Notes under the pieces: model-generated
What the model was told of the DNA's origin: nothing
Database searches by the model: none
Seen by the model: the letters and a program-made list of their open reading frames with translations, nothing else
From: Viscum album
Taxonomy: Eukaryota; Streptophyta; Magnoliopsida; Santalales; Viscaceae
Assembly: GCA_963277665.1 (NCBI GenBank)
Contig: OY728137.1
Location: forward strand, 1,176,848,670 to 1,176,912,669
Length of the DNA stretch: 64,000 nucleotides
Direction: 5' to 3'
Program-made: the position numbers and the translations under genes
Shown: positions 46,011-57,993 of the stretch, in pieces
How positions within the stretch are numbered: the stretch's first letter is position 1
Layout: each line of letters starts with the position of its first letter

Positions 46011-47294
46011 TGTCACGACCGTACCCTACCCGGGCTCGCGCCTCAACAACCCGAAGCCCACCTCCATAGGCCAGGGGCTGGCGACAAGCGCCGAAGGCTA
46101 AACAACTCGGGGAGGCCTTTGCCTGAGTACCTGCACACACACACGAAGCACACTCAATGCAAAAGTGTAGAGTAAAAGAATAGACAAGCAGAGTAAAAGA
46201 GCTACTGCTATATATATATACCACAAATGTGCATCGAACTCTAAATAGTACAAGTAAAGTGCTGAAATGTAAAAAGGGGAAAAACACGCGCCAAACCAGA
46301 AAAGTGCCACAACCCGGCAATAGGTAAACAAAATAAATAGCCAGAAGCCTCCCCCACCTTGAACCCGACTACAGCCACCACACGCGGTTCAAGCTCCCGA
46401 ACTCCTATGCTCCACTGAAGTCACGACCAACCTGTCTGTCGTCTACAAGGGCACACCAAGTGCGGGAAAAGCCCAAGCAGGGCTGAGTATAAAAATACTC
46501 AGTAGGATACCCCGAAGGCTCAAGGGAGCATCAAAGGAGGTACTGAAGGGTAAATAGTAGAGAGAACAGAAAAAGTAGTGGAATACAACTGAAAGTGAAG
46601 TAAGGAGTACAGTAAAGAGTCCAGCTCAACCCAACAAGAGAAAGGAGATATACTCATCCAGACACAAGGAGCAGGAATCGGTGAGAAGATGAACTTCTCG
46701 TCGAGTCTTCGCTCCCAATAGTAGGAGAGTAGACTCGTCCAACCACGAGAAGCTAGACACGGAAAGCATGTGGTGTACCCCGCGCGTCTTCGCCTCTCCT
46801 AGAAGGAGAGTAGCCAAAACCCAAGGAGTGGGTACTGGAACAAGGTATATACATATCTTTATGCTCAACAAGAAGCTCGAACAACGTCGTAAGGGGATCT
46901 CCATCCCGTAGCTCATCCCAAGAAAATGAGTAGCCAACAGTCCCAGAAGTAAACTCCATCTTTGCCCAGCATCCCGCACGTCCCCCCCAAACTACATGCC
47001 AAGGGCTCAATCAAAACACCTCGACACTATCCTCTTTGGGCAGCACTAACTCGCCTGCAGGTTTTAGATCGCGTCACAAGAATGCGTCTCGGTGGGGAAA
47101 GTGCCCCTCGTACTTGAGATTTCAAGGGAAAGTCAAACCACACCTCGTCAATGCCCCTATAGTCGAGAGGTATTCTCAAGGTCAAAGCCATCACAACACT
47201 GACCCAAATAACCAATGGTCCCGACCAGTAATCACAGAGGAAAGCCACAGGCTAGCCCAGTCGAAAGGACTGAGCCTGGGATGCCAGCAGGTGT

Positions 47295-47860
47295 CCCACT
47301 TCCCAGCCCTACTGGAGGGTAATTCATAATAGGATATCGGGGGACCGCTGCCTAGCCCTGCTGGAGGGTAAACCATAATACATCATCAGGCGACCCACTG
47401 CCTAGCCCCGCTGGTGGGTAGACCTCAATACATCATCAGGCGACCCACTGCCCAGCCCTGCTAGAAGGTAGACCTGGAATAAGTCGAGAGGCAATCCACT
47501 GCCCAGCCGTGCTGGAGGGTAGACCTGGAACTAGACGATGGGAAACCCACTTCCCAGCCTTGCTGGAGGGTAGACCCTAAGAGGTCGTCGGGTGACTCAC
47601 TACCCAGTCTCTACTGGAGGGTAGACCCTATGTGCGTCGGGTGACCCACTGCCCAGTCTCTACTAGAGGGTAGACCCTAAGAGGTCGTCGGGTGACCCAC
47701 TGCCCAGTCTCTGCTGGAGGGTAGACCCTATGATTTTCGGGTGACCCATTTCCCAGTCTCTGCTGGAGGGTAGACCTTAGAAGCCAATGAGTAACCCACT
47801 GCACAGCCCCGCTGAAGGGTAAAACTCATAACTGCTCTGACCATCTCCACTGGAGGGTAC
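47295..47860. repeat. ~50 bp tandem array in element D left LTR, about 11 units
   Basis: Unit start CCCACTGCCCAGTCTCTGCT, followed by GGAGGGTAGACC and a variable 12-20 base tail. Units are contiguous, with no unique spacers. The same array with the same unit order lies at 54378-54945 in the other LTR. Confidence 0.88.
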
Positions 47861-48512
47861 AACACTGGCCAACCGAACACGGAGTGGGTATCACGTAACC
47901 AAATAACTCCAGAACAACTCACCCAAAAGAGGTTCAGCGCCTGCTCATTCACTGAGTGTCACTAGCACCGCTACCGGCCGATCCATCGAGAACAAAACCA
48001 GGGGAGACCAATCAACCCTGCTGGTCAAACAAATGAACACAGAGCCAGGGGAAAAACTCCACCCTGCTAGTCAAACAAATGAGCACAGAGGGGCCCTCTA
48101 CATCGCAAGAGGTCAAAGTACGTAATGAAGAACCCGACACACACATGGGGCCAACACAACGTGTAGACCCATCTTAACCACAACCAAGCGTACAAACGTT
48201 CTCAAGTACAAACAGTCACATGTACCACCAAGGGTTCCCGTATACTCCCAGATTATACCACGTTCCAGCCCAAAAGCTATCGTGCACATGGCACCCAGCG
48301 TCAACGTGAACGCGTGACATAATAAATCCACCTCAAAGGCCCAGGCACGGCCAACCAAATCTTGTGAACCACTTATATCACTCTCCCAAGAGTGCACGAT
48401 CACACACCAAGGGTCCGCTACAAACAAGGTAGGACGAACGACCGCCGGAGCACCCTTCATGCTCCACATTTAATAAGATCACACAAGAGGCTCCGTAGAA
48501 CCAAACGGTTCA

Positions 48513-49190
48513 CACCGTTGTAATCCTTGCGGAAAAACATGTGAGATAGACTACTTACTCACCCGAAATAGTCAAGCAGTGAAAAATGTACTATTCAGCG
48601 AAACGAAACCTGTGTGGGGCCCACCTCAAGATCCCAAAACTGAACAAACGAATCATGCCACTACGATCCCCTCGAAAAAACATAGGGTATTGAGTACTCA
48701 ATCTCCCAAAACGGACACCCGGTGAAAAGGGTACTATTCACCGTAGCCAGCACGGGTGGGACCCACACCACGATCCCGAAAAATAGTCAGGCAAACTGCA
48801 CCATCACAATGATCTCAGAAAAATCATGTCAAGAGCACTACTCACTTGAGTGGAATGGATACCTAGGAAAAAAGGTACATTCCGGCTTACCGTGCAAGAG
48901 CGTTACCACGCGGGACACACCCCCCAGTCCCGAAGCACTGCCAACGGGTCGCACGGTTGCGATCCTCTCGAAAAGGTACACGAGTTGGATTATTCAATTG
49001 TTCAAAACGGCCGCCCATTGATAAAGCTGGAAATCACCATCAACCCCCGAAACGGCCCTCACGGGGCCCGCACAATCATGTGGAATTAGAGTGGGCGGAC
49101 TGCGCCAACGCGATGCCCTCGGAAAAACACCCAACATTGACTGCACACAGCTCAAAAGACGGGCCGTGGGGCCAACGCCCCAACTCCAGC
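48513..49190. repeat. ~147 bp degenerate tandem array in element D left LTR
   Basis: Units start at about 48513, 48658, 48801, 48952 and 49105 (spacing 143-153). Each has a nnCGATCCnCTCGAAAA-like head, an AAAACGGnC middle and a GGGnCCCAC tail. Units have diverged strongly from each other but are matched one-to-one in the other LTR. Confidence 0.65.
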
Positions 49191-49454
49191 CTCAATGCCT
49201 AAAACCACCCTGGAAAGCTCCGCCTTGGCACTAGGGTCGCAACGCCAATGACGACGCTCAAAACGGACGTCGAACGCGTCCGTGCCGTCCAAAACAAGAT
49301 CCCCAGGAAAATGAAAATTCACTTAAAGACGCATCGTGCCTCTGTGGCCCCTTTTTTTGGGAATTAAAAATTCGTAAAACCATCTCAAAACAAACTCCTT
49401 GAGATGAGGGTTACCCTGCCGTAGATGGCGTGTAAAACAGACACCCGTAGCGAT

Positions 49455-49870
49455 ATTTACGGGTGTCCGAAGCCAGAGGGGTCAAGCCCTTGGGCTGGAC
49501 CGGCCTAGCCGGCCGGACCACCCGGCCTGGGCCGACCCGTGCCGGCCGGCCCGGCTTGCTGTGCCAGCTTGCAGCTGTGCCTTGTGGGCCGGCCGCAGAC
49601 CCGCGGTCCATGCTCGGACCGGCCGAGGCCTGTCGTCCTTCGTGAAGACCCGCGGGCCGTGGGTCTTGTTCCCCCACGGGGTCGCACGCCGCGAACCCGG
49701 TCCACCCTCGCCGCGGGTGTTCGCCGCCTGAGGTGCTCACCGCAGTGCCGCCTAACGTGCTCGCTGCCACGCTGCCTGATGCCCGAGCCACTACCGCGCC
49801 ACCTGAATCCCGAGCCACCGCCACCCTGGGAAAACGCCGGACCACCGGAACCAGCCGGAACAACCCAAAA
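49455..49870. repeat. GC-rich island in element D left LTR
   Basis: Dense GGCCGGCC-type sequence followed by GCCGCC-rich sequence, matched at 56600-56985. Proline/alanine and arginine-rich ORFs on both strands are composition effects. Confidence 0.7.
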
Positions 49871-50885
49871 CCGGCAGGAAACAAAATTAAAAACCCTCAA
49901 ACTTTGACGAGGTGTTGCAGCCTCCTCTGAACTCCAATTTTAATTCCAAAATATGCATTGGAGAGATAAAAATGTATACTACGCATCTATGGGATTGGTT
50001 CAAAGATAAAAAACACATGACACATATAATCGAACTCAAAGTGGGTTTGGGAATTAAAACGCAAAACGCATAATCCTACATCGTGGGCGTTGCCCGGAGC
50101 TTCACCGCCGAACCGCCGCCTTTCCGGAGCTGCCTCGCCAGAGCCGCCTCACCGAAGTGGAGGAGGAGGGGATGGAGGATCTCATTGCACCAAGGAAGAA
50201 GAACAAAGAGGTTTAGGGGAGAAGGAGAGTTTAAATAAAATAAAAAGAATTTTAATTAATTAAACCCATAATTTTCCTCGCATCAGAAACCCTTGGTGAG
50301 GTCAAAATTAACCCTCCCCTAGGGTAAAAACCACCTACGAAGCACAACGGTGGTCTCAGAATTTGATCCCGCGCTTCCGTTTTAATGTTATAAAGTTGAA
50401 CGCCCAAAGCCGCCAAATTACGAAAACGCCCCTGGGGCCATTTTTTCACAAACGGCTTGCGCCCACGAAACTTATACCCCTCCTTGGGTAAACGGTATGC
50501 TCAGAACTCAACGGTGCCCTTGGTTTTCCAATACGAGTCCTTGTTTAAGAGATACATGTGTTTAACCATTAAACGAATAAATAAATTAATTAATTAATCC
50601 GTTTAACATTCCAAAAGCGAGTGAGGGGTCCAAACATCCCGCGCTGACATGCTTTATTTCCTTACTATGGTAAACACCCAATTCTGGAACCATCCATACA
50701 CTTGGATCCCTGATCCGGATCACCGTTTAGGAGTTATCACATTTAGTTGGCGTTCCTAGTTTGAATGCACTGAAAATTTAATTTCGGCCACTCCGGGGCT
50801 CGGAATCGCACGCCGTCTGAAGGCGTTGCTCTGGAATATCGTCAAGAATATTCCATAGTCTTTCACAGAAAAAAAAGTTCTTACA

Positions 50886-50903
50886 TCATTCCATCCTTCA
50901 TTC
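50886..50903 (-). promoter_or_regulatory. Element D polypurine tract
   Basis: The minus strand reads GAATGAAGGATGGAATGA next to the LTR start TGTAAGAAC. Confidence 0.55.
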
Positions 50904-51595
50904 TATTCATCCCAGAAAAGAAAAACTAGGGAGCAACACAGGGTACTAAGCCCACACCTGGATTTCCCACAGCCAGAATAACCCACGTACAGCTCTGTGT
51001 CACCACACACAGACCAAAGAATTGAACCGTTCATGCGATGTCATCCCTTGCCGATGTCATGCACCCACTCTAGAATTTGGGGTTAGGGAAAGGCGGTAGG
51101 GAACCTCACCATCCCTTTGTACGGTCTCAAATGGCCCGAAGGCTCTCGGGGGTAGCTCACCTCCCCGACCGAACCTCTACGTCGCATGCCACGACTGGAA
51201 TCACCACCGCACCTAGAACAAGGCCCAGTGATTCCCTCCATCAGAATATACATATGGAAGAACACCCAAGGATATCTGGTCACACAAGATTCCACAACCG
51301 AGGCTCTCTCAAAAGGTGAAGGAGTCGACACCATCGACTAGGGAAAAAGGGCTCAGGCCTTTTTACCTTACCAACTCAGGGTTACACTGACGCCTCGCGC
51401 CACCCTGGTAACAACTCAAAAAAGAAGCTGGGAGAGAAGAATTCCACACATACAGTCACACAATTCTACTACAAAAAGTAGAAGAGCTGCAAGGGGTACC
51501 TCTCATCATCCCCTGCTCTGCAGGATCGTAGACATCCAAGGCTCGCAGTTGTCGGTGGTCCCAATTGTCAGCTCCCGGAGCCTAACATGGACCAC
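50904..51595 (-). other. Element D interior, 3' part, nothing recognised
   Basis: About 690 bases next to the polypurine tract. Open stretches exist on both strands (51077-51319 plus, 51083-51334 minus), but they overlap each other and match no family I know. Confidence 0.4.
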
Positions 51596-51928
51596 CTAGT
51601 GGTTATGGGAAACCCTTGTAAAGTCATCCCCCACTACCAGCTCCTCCCACTCCCCAGCTAGGACCACCTCTCTGGGCACTATTCTGATTATGGAGCTGCC
51701 TCCGTCATGGTGGTGCACCTGCTGCCTGCCTGAAGCTCTCAGCAACTCAGGTCGTGCAGTCTCGTACCAAGTGATCTCACCCGTCACTAGCATAACACCG
51801 GTGCTCTCTGGGAGACACTGGTGACCTCCCACGCCACTGTGGTGTACGACCACGACCCAGGATCTACTCACAGAAGGGCATCCTTGGCGGAGGCCCTGCG
51901 CCTTCCCGTCATAGTGGTATACGACCAC
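51596..51928 (-). CDS. Unrecognised open frame in element D interior
   Basis: 110 codons from an ATG at 51928, on the strand of the element and downstream of its gag fragment. The protein repeats a motif with three variations: VVVYHYDGKA, VVVVHHSGVG and QVHHHDGGSS. This reflects an imperfect repeat at DNA level, with GTGGTATACGACCAC and its variants on the plus strand. I do not recognise a family. It occupies the place of pol in an autonomous element, so it may be a pol remnant, a captured sequence or merely open by chance. Translation is unproven. Confidence 0.25.
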   Translation of the reverse strand: MVVYHYDGKAQGLRQGCPSVSRSWVVVVHHSGVGGHQCLPESTGVMLVTGEITWYETARPELLRASGRQQVHHHDGGSSIIRIVPREVVLAGEWEELVVGDDFTRVSHNH

Positions 51929-52340
51929 GTCTCTGAAGCCAGTAGTGGGAAGGCAACCTGTATTGAGGTTCAGTCATCCGGCGCCTTCTAGCTACTACAG
52001 ACATCTCGGCTCCATCATGCCTGCTGTCACTACCAACCGCAAAATGTGACAGGAAGTTCTCTGTCACCAATGCTTGCTCTAGCACCCCGACATATGTGGA
52101 AATTCCCAAGGGTCCTATGACAGCACATATCTCTCAGGGGAGACCCTGCTCAAACATCCGTGCTCGGAAGTTGTCGTCATGGACCAAATCCGGGTAAAAG
52201 CGTGCAGGGTCTGCCAAACTAGCCGCGTACTAGGCCACCGTCATCCATCACCGCTGAAACTGCTGGATCTCCTGAATCCGAACAGAGCGCAAGTAGGAAG
52301 GGAAAAACTCCTCACAGAACAACAACCGAAAATCGCCCCA
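51929..52340 (-). other. Element D interior, middle part, broken
   Basis: Sequence between the gag fragment and the unrecognised frame. Translations on the minus strand are interrupted by stops. A few histidine- and arginine-rich pieces give no family match. Confidence 0.4.
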
Positions 52341-52760
52341 TTAAAGCGACGAATTGTCAAGAATCTGAGTCACCAGAATCCACCAACACCAAGATGATCC
52401 TTGAAAAAGGCTGGCTGCCAAAGCCACTCTATGATCTGACGGCATCTGCACAAGCCTGAAAAGGCAAACCACTGTCTCTAGATAAACCTCTACTAACTGA
52501 GGGTCTGGCTTACCACTGAACCTCAGCGGTCTCTGCCACTGGAACTCACGGAGCGTGCTCAACCCATGCTCAATCTCAGCCTGCTCTGCTAAAGCTATCT
52601 GCTGCTCAACAGGTGTGGGTGTTGCTACTGGCCCACCTAGAGAAAGGGGCTCGCATGATGGGTCCTGGACTGTGGCCTCGTAGCTCACAGGGTCATCATC
52701 ACAAACCATAGCGGGTATCCTGGATGGCTGTATTCGCAGAGACATCCTGAATATTATCAA
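52341..52760 (-). pseudogene. Element D gag fragment
   Basis: 139 codons from an ATG at 52760. A more likely start is the internal Met of MSLRIQPSRIPAMVCDDD. The second half has the retrotransposon gag capsid signature RPLRFSGKPDPQLVEVYLET followed by VCLFRLVQMPSDHRVALAAS and a tryptophan pair (SSWCWW). The order matches element C gag (PRFQGEMDPQEVKDFLE...VFRLVGIP), so the two elements are related. It ends at a stop in the middle of the capsid domain. No zinc knuckle follows in the interior, so the protein would be incomplete. Confidence 0.75.
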
Positions 52761-53077
52761 GGAGTTTCGTGGTCAAATGAGCATATATATATATACCAAT
52801 AACAACAACGATGGGGATCTGACTCAAGAAGGATAGTCAAAGACTCAATCCTATGTGATGCACAAACAAATTTTTCCCTGAAACAAGTGTCTCAGCATAC
52901 CGAGTCGAAAAGCGGGTTATCAAGGTCCTGGTGAATGGATACGTCAGCCGCCGCACCATTACTGGACTCCCTGTCCTGAGAGCCGCTCTCGAGACACGTT
53001 AACACTATTTCCCTAAATCCCAACCAATTCCTCTTTATTTTAGGGATGTCCGAACAGCGTCCCAAGGAACGAACCTC
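52761..53077 (-). other. Element D untranslated leader
   Basis: 317 bases between the primer-binding site and gag. A short TA repeat lies at ~52785-52796. No gene is recognised. Confidence 0.6.
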
Positions 53078-53089
53078 CCTCTGATACCA
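53078..53089 (-). promoter_or_regulatory. Element D primer-binding site (initiator Met tRNA)
   Basis: The minus strand reads TGGTATCAGAGG, three bases inside the LTR end CGGGTCATGACA. Confidence 0.9.
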
Positions 53090-54377
53090 CTTTGTCATGA
53101 CCCGACCCTACCTGGGATCGAGCCACAACTACCCCAAGCCCGAATCCATAGGCCAGGGAATGGCGACAAGAACCGAAGCCTAAATAACTCGGGTAGTCCT
53201 TTTCCTGAGTACCTGTACACACACACACAACACACTCAATGCAAAAGTGCAGAGTAAAAGAAAAGACAAGCAGAGTAAAAGAGAAACTGCTATATATATA
53301 TACCAAAAATGTGCATCTCCCTCTAAATAGTACAAGTAAAGTGCTGAAAAGGATAAAGTGGCAAAACAAGCGCCCAACCAGAAAAGTGCCACAACCTGGC
53401 AACAGGTAAACAAAATAAACAGCCGGAAGGGTCCCCCACCTGGAAACAGCCTACGACCACCGCACGCGGTCCATGCTCCCGAACTCCTGTTCTCCACTGA
53501 AGTCACGACCAACATGTCCGTCATCTTCAAGGGAACACTATGTGCGGTAAAATCCCAAGCAGGGGTGAGTATAAAAATACTCAGTAGGATACCCCGAAGG
53601 CTTGAGGGAGCAACAAAAGAGGTACTGAAGGGTGAGCAGTAGAGCGAACAGAGAAATTAGAGGAGTATAACTGAAAGTGCAGTAAGGAGTACAGTAAAGA
53701 GTCCAGCTCAACCCAATAAGAGAAAGGAGATAGAATCGTCCTAAAACAAGGAGCTGGAAACAGTGAGAAGATGAACTTCACGTCGAGTCTTCGCTACCTG
53801 TTTCAGGAGAGTATACTCATCCAACTACGAGAAGCTAGACACGGAAAGCATGTGGCATACCCCGTGCGTCTTCGCCTCTCCTGGAAGGAGAGTAGCCAAA
53901 ACCCAAGGAGTGGGTACTGGAACAAGGTATATATATACCTTTATGCTCAGCAAGAAGGCCGAAAAACGTCGTATGGGGATCTTCATCTCGTAGCTCAACC
54001 CAAGAAAATGAGTAGCCAACAGTCCCAGAAGTAAACTCCATCGATGCCCAGCATCCCGTATGTCTTCCCCGAACCGAAAGACAAGGGCTCAATCACCACA
54101 CCTCGACACTATCTGCTTTGGTCAGCACTGACTCGCCCAAACAGTTTTAGATCGCGTCACAAGAACACATCTCGGTGGGGAAAGTTACCCTCGTACTTGA
54201 GAGTTCAAGGGAAAGTCAAACCACACCTCATCACTGCCCTGCAGTCGAGAGGTATTATCAAGGTCAAAGCCATCACAACCCTGAACCGAATAACCAAGGG
54301 TCCCGCACTGGTATTCATGGTGGAAAGCCATAGGCTAGCCTAGTCGAAAGGACTGATACTGGAATGCCAACAGGTGT

Positions 54378-54945
54378 CCCACTACCCAGCCCTGCTAAAG
54401 GGTAATTCATAATAGGATATCATGTGACCCACTGCCCAGCCCTACTGGAGGGTAAACCATAATACATCATCAGGCGACCCACTGACCAGACCCGCTGGAG
54501 TGTAGACCTCAATACATCATCAGGGGACCCACTGCCCAGCCCCGCTGGAGGGTAGACCTGGAATAAATCGACATGCGACAAACTGCCCAGCCTTGCTGGA
54601 GGGTAGACCTGGAACTTGACGACGGGCGACCCACTTCCCATCCTTGCTGGAGGGTAGACCCTAAGAGGTCATTAGGTGTCCCACTGCCCAGTCTCTACTA
54701 GAGGGTACACCCTATGTGAGTCGGGTGACCCACTGCCTAGTCTCTGATGGAGGGTAGACCCTAAGAGGTCGTCGAGTGACCCACTGCCTGGTCTCTGCTG
54801 GAGGGTAGACCCTATGTGTCTCGGGTGACCCACTGCCCAGTCTCTGCTAGAGGGTAGACCCAAGAAACCAATGAGTAACCCACTGCCCAGCCCCGCTTGA
54901 GGGTAAAACTCAGAACTGCTCTGGCCATCTCCACTGGAAGGGACA
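54378..54945. repeat. ~50 bp tandem array in element D right LTR, about 11 units
   Basis: Same unit and order as 47295-47860. The equal copy number in both LTRs shows the array existed before insertion and was copied by reverse transcription. Confidence 0.88.
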
Positions 54946-55596
54946 ACACTGGCCAACCGAACACGGAGTGGGTATCGTGCAACAACCCAACTCCAGAACA
55001 ACTCACGCAAAATAGGTTCAGCGCCTGCTCCATCACTAGGTGTCACTAGCACCGCTACCAGTCGATCCATCTAGAAAGAAACCAGGGAGAGACCAATCAA
55101 CACTGTTGGTTAAACAAATGAGCAGAGAGCCAGGGGAAAACTCCACCCTGATAGTCAAACAAAGGAGCACAGAGGGACCCTCTATGTCAAGAGAGGTCAA
55201 AGTACATAAAGCAGAACTCGACGCACACGTGGGTCCCACACAATGTGTGGCCCCATCTCAACCCCAACCAAGCGTACAAACGTCCTCATGTACAAACAGT
55301 CAGATGTACCTCCAAGGGTTCCCGTATACTCCCAGAGTATACCACGTTCCAGCCCAAAGGTTATCGTGCACACGGCACCCAGCGTCAACGCGAAGGATTG
55401 ACGTAATAACTTCACCTCAAAGGCCTAGGAAAGACCAACCAAATCTTGTGAATAATTTATATCACTCTCCAAAGAGTGCACGATCACACGCCAAGGGTCC
55501 ACTACAATCAAGGTAGGACGAACCACCGCCGGAGCACCCTTCATACTCCACATTTAATAATATCGCGCAAGAGGCTCCGCACAAACAAACGGATCA

Positions 55597-56320
55597 CACC
55601 GTTGTAATCCTCGTGAAAAGACACGCGAGATAGACTACTTACTCGCCTGAAACGGTCAACCAGTGAAAAAGGTACTATTCACCGTAACCAAACACCTGTG
55701 TGGCCCACCCCCAAGATCTCAAAACTAAACAAACAAATCACGCCACTACGATCCCCTCGAGAAAAAAACACGGGATTGAGTACTCAATCACCCAAAACGG
55801 ACACCCGATGAAAAGGGTACAATTCACCGTAGCCAGCCCGGGTGGGACCCACACCACGATCCTGAAAAAAGGTGGGCGAACCGCGCCATCACAATGCCTT
55901 CAGAAAAGAACATCAAGAGCACTAATGAATTGGATGGAACAGATACCCAGGGAAAAAGCTACATTCCGGCTTACCACGCACGAGCTGTACCACGCAGGAC
56001 CCACACCCCAGTCCCGAAGCACTGCCAACGGATCGCACCGTTACGATCCTCTCGAAAAGGTACACGAGTTGGATTATTCACTTGTCCAAAACGGTCGCCC
56101 GATGAGAAAGCTGGAAATCACCGTCAACCCCCGAAATGGCCCTCGCGGGGCCCGTACCATCATGCGGAGTTAGAGCGGCCAGACTGCGCCAACACGATGC
56201 CCTCAGAAAAACACCCACCATCGACTGCTCACACGCCCCAAACAGACATCTGAGGAAAAAGTCGCTAAAAGCAACACACAGCTCAAAAGACGGGCCGTGG
56301 GGCCCCCGCATCAACTCCAG
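55597..56320. repeat. ~147 bp degenerate tandem array in element D right LTR
   Basis: Counterpart of 48513-49190. The 157-codon frame at 55700-56173 spans several units; its protein shows the repeat (VQFTVASPGGTHTT, ATFRLTTHELYHAG, LEITVNPRNGPRGA) and is not taken as a gene. Confidence 0.65.
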
Positions 56321-56599
56321 CCTCAAAGCCTGAAACCACCCTGGAGAGCTCTGCCTCGGCACCAGAGTTGCAACGCCACTGACAGCGCTCAAAACAGACG
56401 TCAGACACGTCCGCACCGTCCAAAACAAGATCCCCGGAAAAACAACAATTCACTTAAAGACGCGTCGTGCCTTTGAGGCCCCTCTTTTCGGGATTAAAAA
56501 TTCCCAAAACCATCTCAAAACACACTCCTCAAGACAAGGGCTACCCTGCCGCAGATGGCGTGTAAAACGGACACCTGTAGCGATATTTACGGGTGTTCG

Positions 56600-56985
56600 A
56601 AGCCAGATGGGTCAAGCCCTTGGGCTGGATTGGCCTAGTCGACCGGTCCACCCGTCCTGGGCCGGCCGTGGACCCACAGTCCACGCTCGGACCGGCCGAG
56701 GCCGGTCATCCCACGTGAATACCCACGGGCCATGGGTCTTGTTCCCCCACGGGCCGCGAGTCTTGTTCCTCCGCGGGGTCGCATGCCGCGACCCCGGTCC
56801 ACCCTCGCCGCGGGTGTCCGCCGCCTGCCGCCTGAGGCGCTCGCCGCTGCGCCGGATGAATTGATCGCCGCCATGCCGCCTGTAGCCGGAGCCACTGCCG
56901 TGCCACCTGAAGCCCGAGCCGCCACCGCCCTGGGAAAACGCCGGACCGCCAGAACCCGCCGGAACAACCCAAAACCGGCCAGAAA
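56600..56985. repeat. GC-rich island in element D right LTR
   Basis: Counterpart of 49455-49870, with the same GGCCGGCC and GCCGCC-rich make-up in otherwise AT-leaning sequence. Confidence 0.7.
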
Positions 56986-57993
56986 CAAAATTAAAAACCC
57001 GCAAACTTCGACGAGGTGTTGCGGCCTCCTCCGAAATCCAATTTCAATTCCAAAAGATGAGATGGAGAGATAAAAATTTATACTACGTGTATATGGGATT
57101 GGTTCGAAGATAAAACAACAAATTGACACATAGAATTGAACTCAAAGGGGGGTTCGGAAATTAAAATGCAAAACACATAATCCAACATCGTGGGCGTTGC
57201 CTGGAGCGTCGCCGCCGAACCGCCGCCTTGCCGGAGCTGCCTTACCGGAGCCACCTCGCCGGAGTGGAGGAGGATGAGATGGAGGAGCTCCTTGCGCTAG
57301 GGAAGAAGAACAAAGAGGGTGAGGAGAGAAGGAGGGTTTAAATAAAATAAAATGAAATTTAATTAATTAATCCCATAATTTTCCTCGCATCTGAAACCCT
57401 TGGAGAGGTCAAAATTAAACCTCTCCTAGGGTAAACACCACCTCCTGAGCAAAACAGTGGTCTTTGAATTTGATTCGGAGCTTCTGTTTTAATTTTATAA
57501 AGCTGAACGCCCAAAGCCGCCAAATTACGAAAACGCCCCTGGGGCCATTTTTCATAAACGGCCCGCGCCTGTGAAACTTATACCCCTCATAGGGTAAACG
57601 GCACGCTCCGAACTTAACGGTGCCCTCAGTTTTCCAATACGAGCCACTGTTTAAGAGATAATCATGTTTAACCATTAAACGAATAAATTAATTTATTAAT
57701 TTATCCATTTAACGTTCTGAAAGCAAGCGAGGGGTCCAAAAATCTCGTGCCAATAAGTTTTATGTCCTTCCTAGGGTAAAAACCACATTCCGGACCCATC
57801 CGTACACTCAGATTCCTACTCTGGATCACCATTTAAGAGTTATCACATTTATTTGGCGTTCCCAGTGTGAACGCACTGAAAATTTAATTCCGGCCACTAC
57901 AGGGCTCGGAATCGCACACCATCTGAAGGCGCTGCTCTGGAATATCGTCTAGAATATTCCAAAGACTTTCACAGAAATAACCGGGTTCATACA

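Larger units (their letters stand above)
46011..50885 (-). repeat. Element D 3' LTR
   Basis: 4875 bp, plus strand TGTCACGACC...GTTCTTACA, aligned throughout with 53093-57993. It holds a ~50 bp tandem array (47295-47860), a ~147 bp degenerate tandem array (48513-49190) and a GC-rich island (49455-49870). The many short ORFs here, such as 48722-49021 and 49411-49884, follow from these repeats and have no support as genes. The region 50380-50885 matches the start of the element C LTR in places (GGCTCGGAATCGCAC). Confidence 0.88.
46011..57993 (-). mobile_element. Element D, non-autonomous gypsy-type element nested in element C
   Basis: 12 kb with two ~4.9 kb LTRs and only 2.2 kb of interior. The primer-binding site at 53089-53078 and the polypurine tract at 50903-50886 fix the minus orientation. 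The interior has a gag fragment but no recognisable pol. The flanks ACTGT (46006-46010) and ACAAT (57994-57998) agree at only three of five bases, so the target duplication has decayed or the edges are slightly off. The two LTRs differ by roughly one base in seven over their first ~250 bases, suggesting an old insertion. Confidence 0.85.
53093..57993 (-). repeat. Element D 5' LTR
   Basis: 4901 bp, TGTCATGACCCG...TTCATACA, aligned with 46011-50885. It carries the same ~50 bp array (54378-54945), ~147 bp array (55597-~56320) and GC-rich island (56600-56985). A self-complementary GGTATATATATACC lies at 53925-53938 and could be a TATA-like promoter element or a simple repeat. Confidence 0.88.

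Noticed and set aside
46011..46175. Continuation of the reverse transcriptase frame of element C past YVDYC
   Set aside because: The sequence from 46011 on is the D LTR (compare 53093). The frame stays open by chance for ~55 codons.
47295..47860. Regularly repeated ~50 bp units that could suggest a CRISPR array
   Set aside because: Units are contiguous with graded divergence and no unique spacers, lie in an LTR, and are duplicated in the partner LTR. This is a tandem repeat in a plant retrotransposon.
49411..49884. 157-codon minus-strand frame with arginine/glycine/alanine-rich product
   Set aside because: GC-island composition effect. The counterpart in the right LTR gives a different frame structure and a different protein end.
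55700..56173. 157-codon open frame in the right D LTR
   Set aside because: It spans several units of the ~147 bp tandem array, and its counterpart in the left LTR (48722-49089) is broken into different frames, so it is not conserved as a protein.
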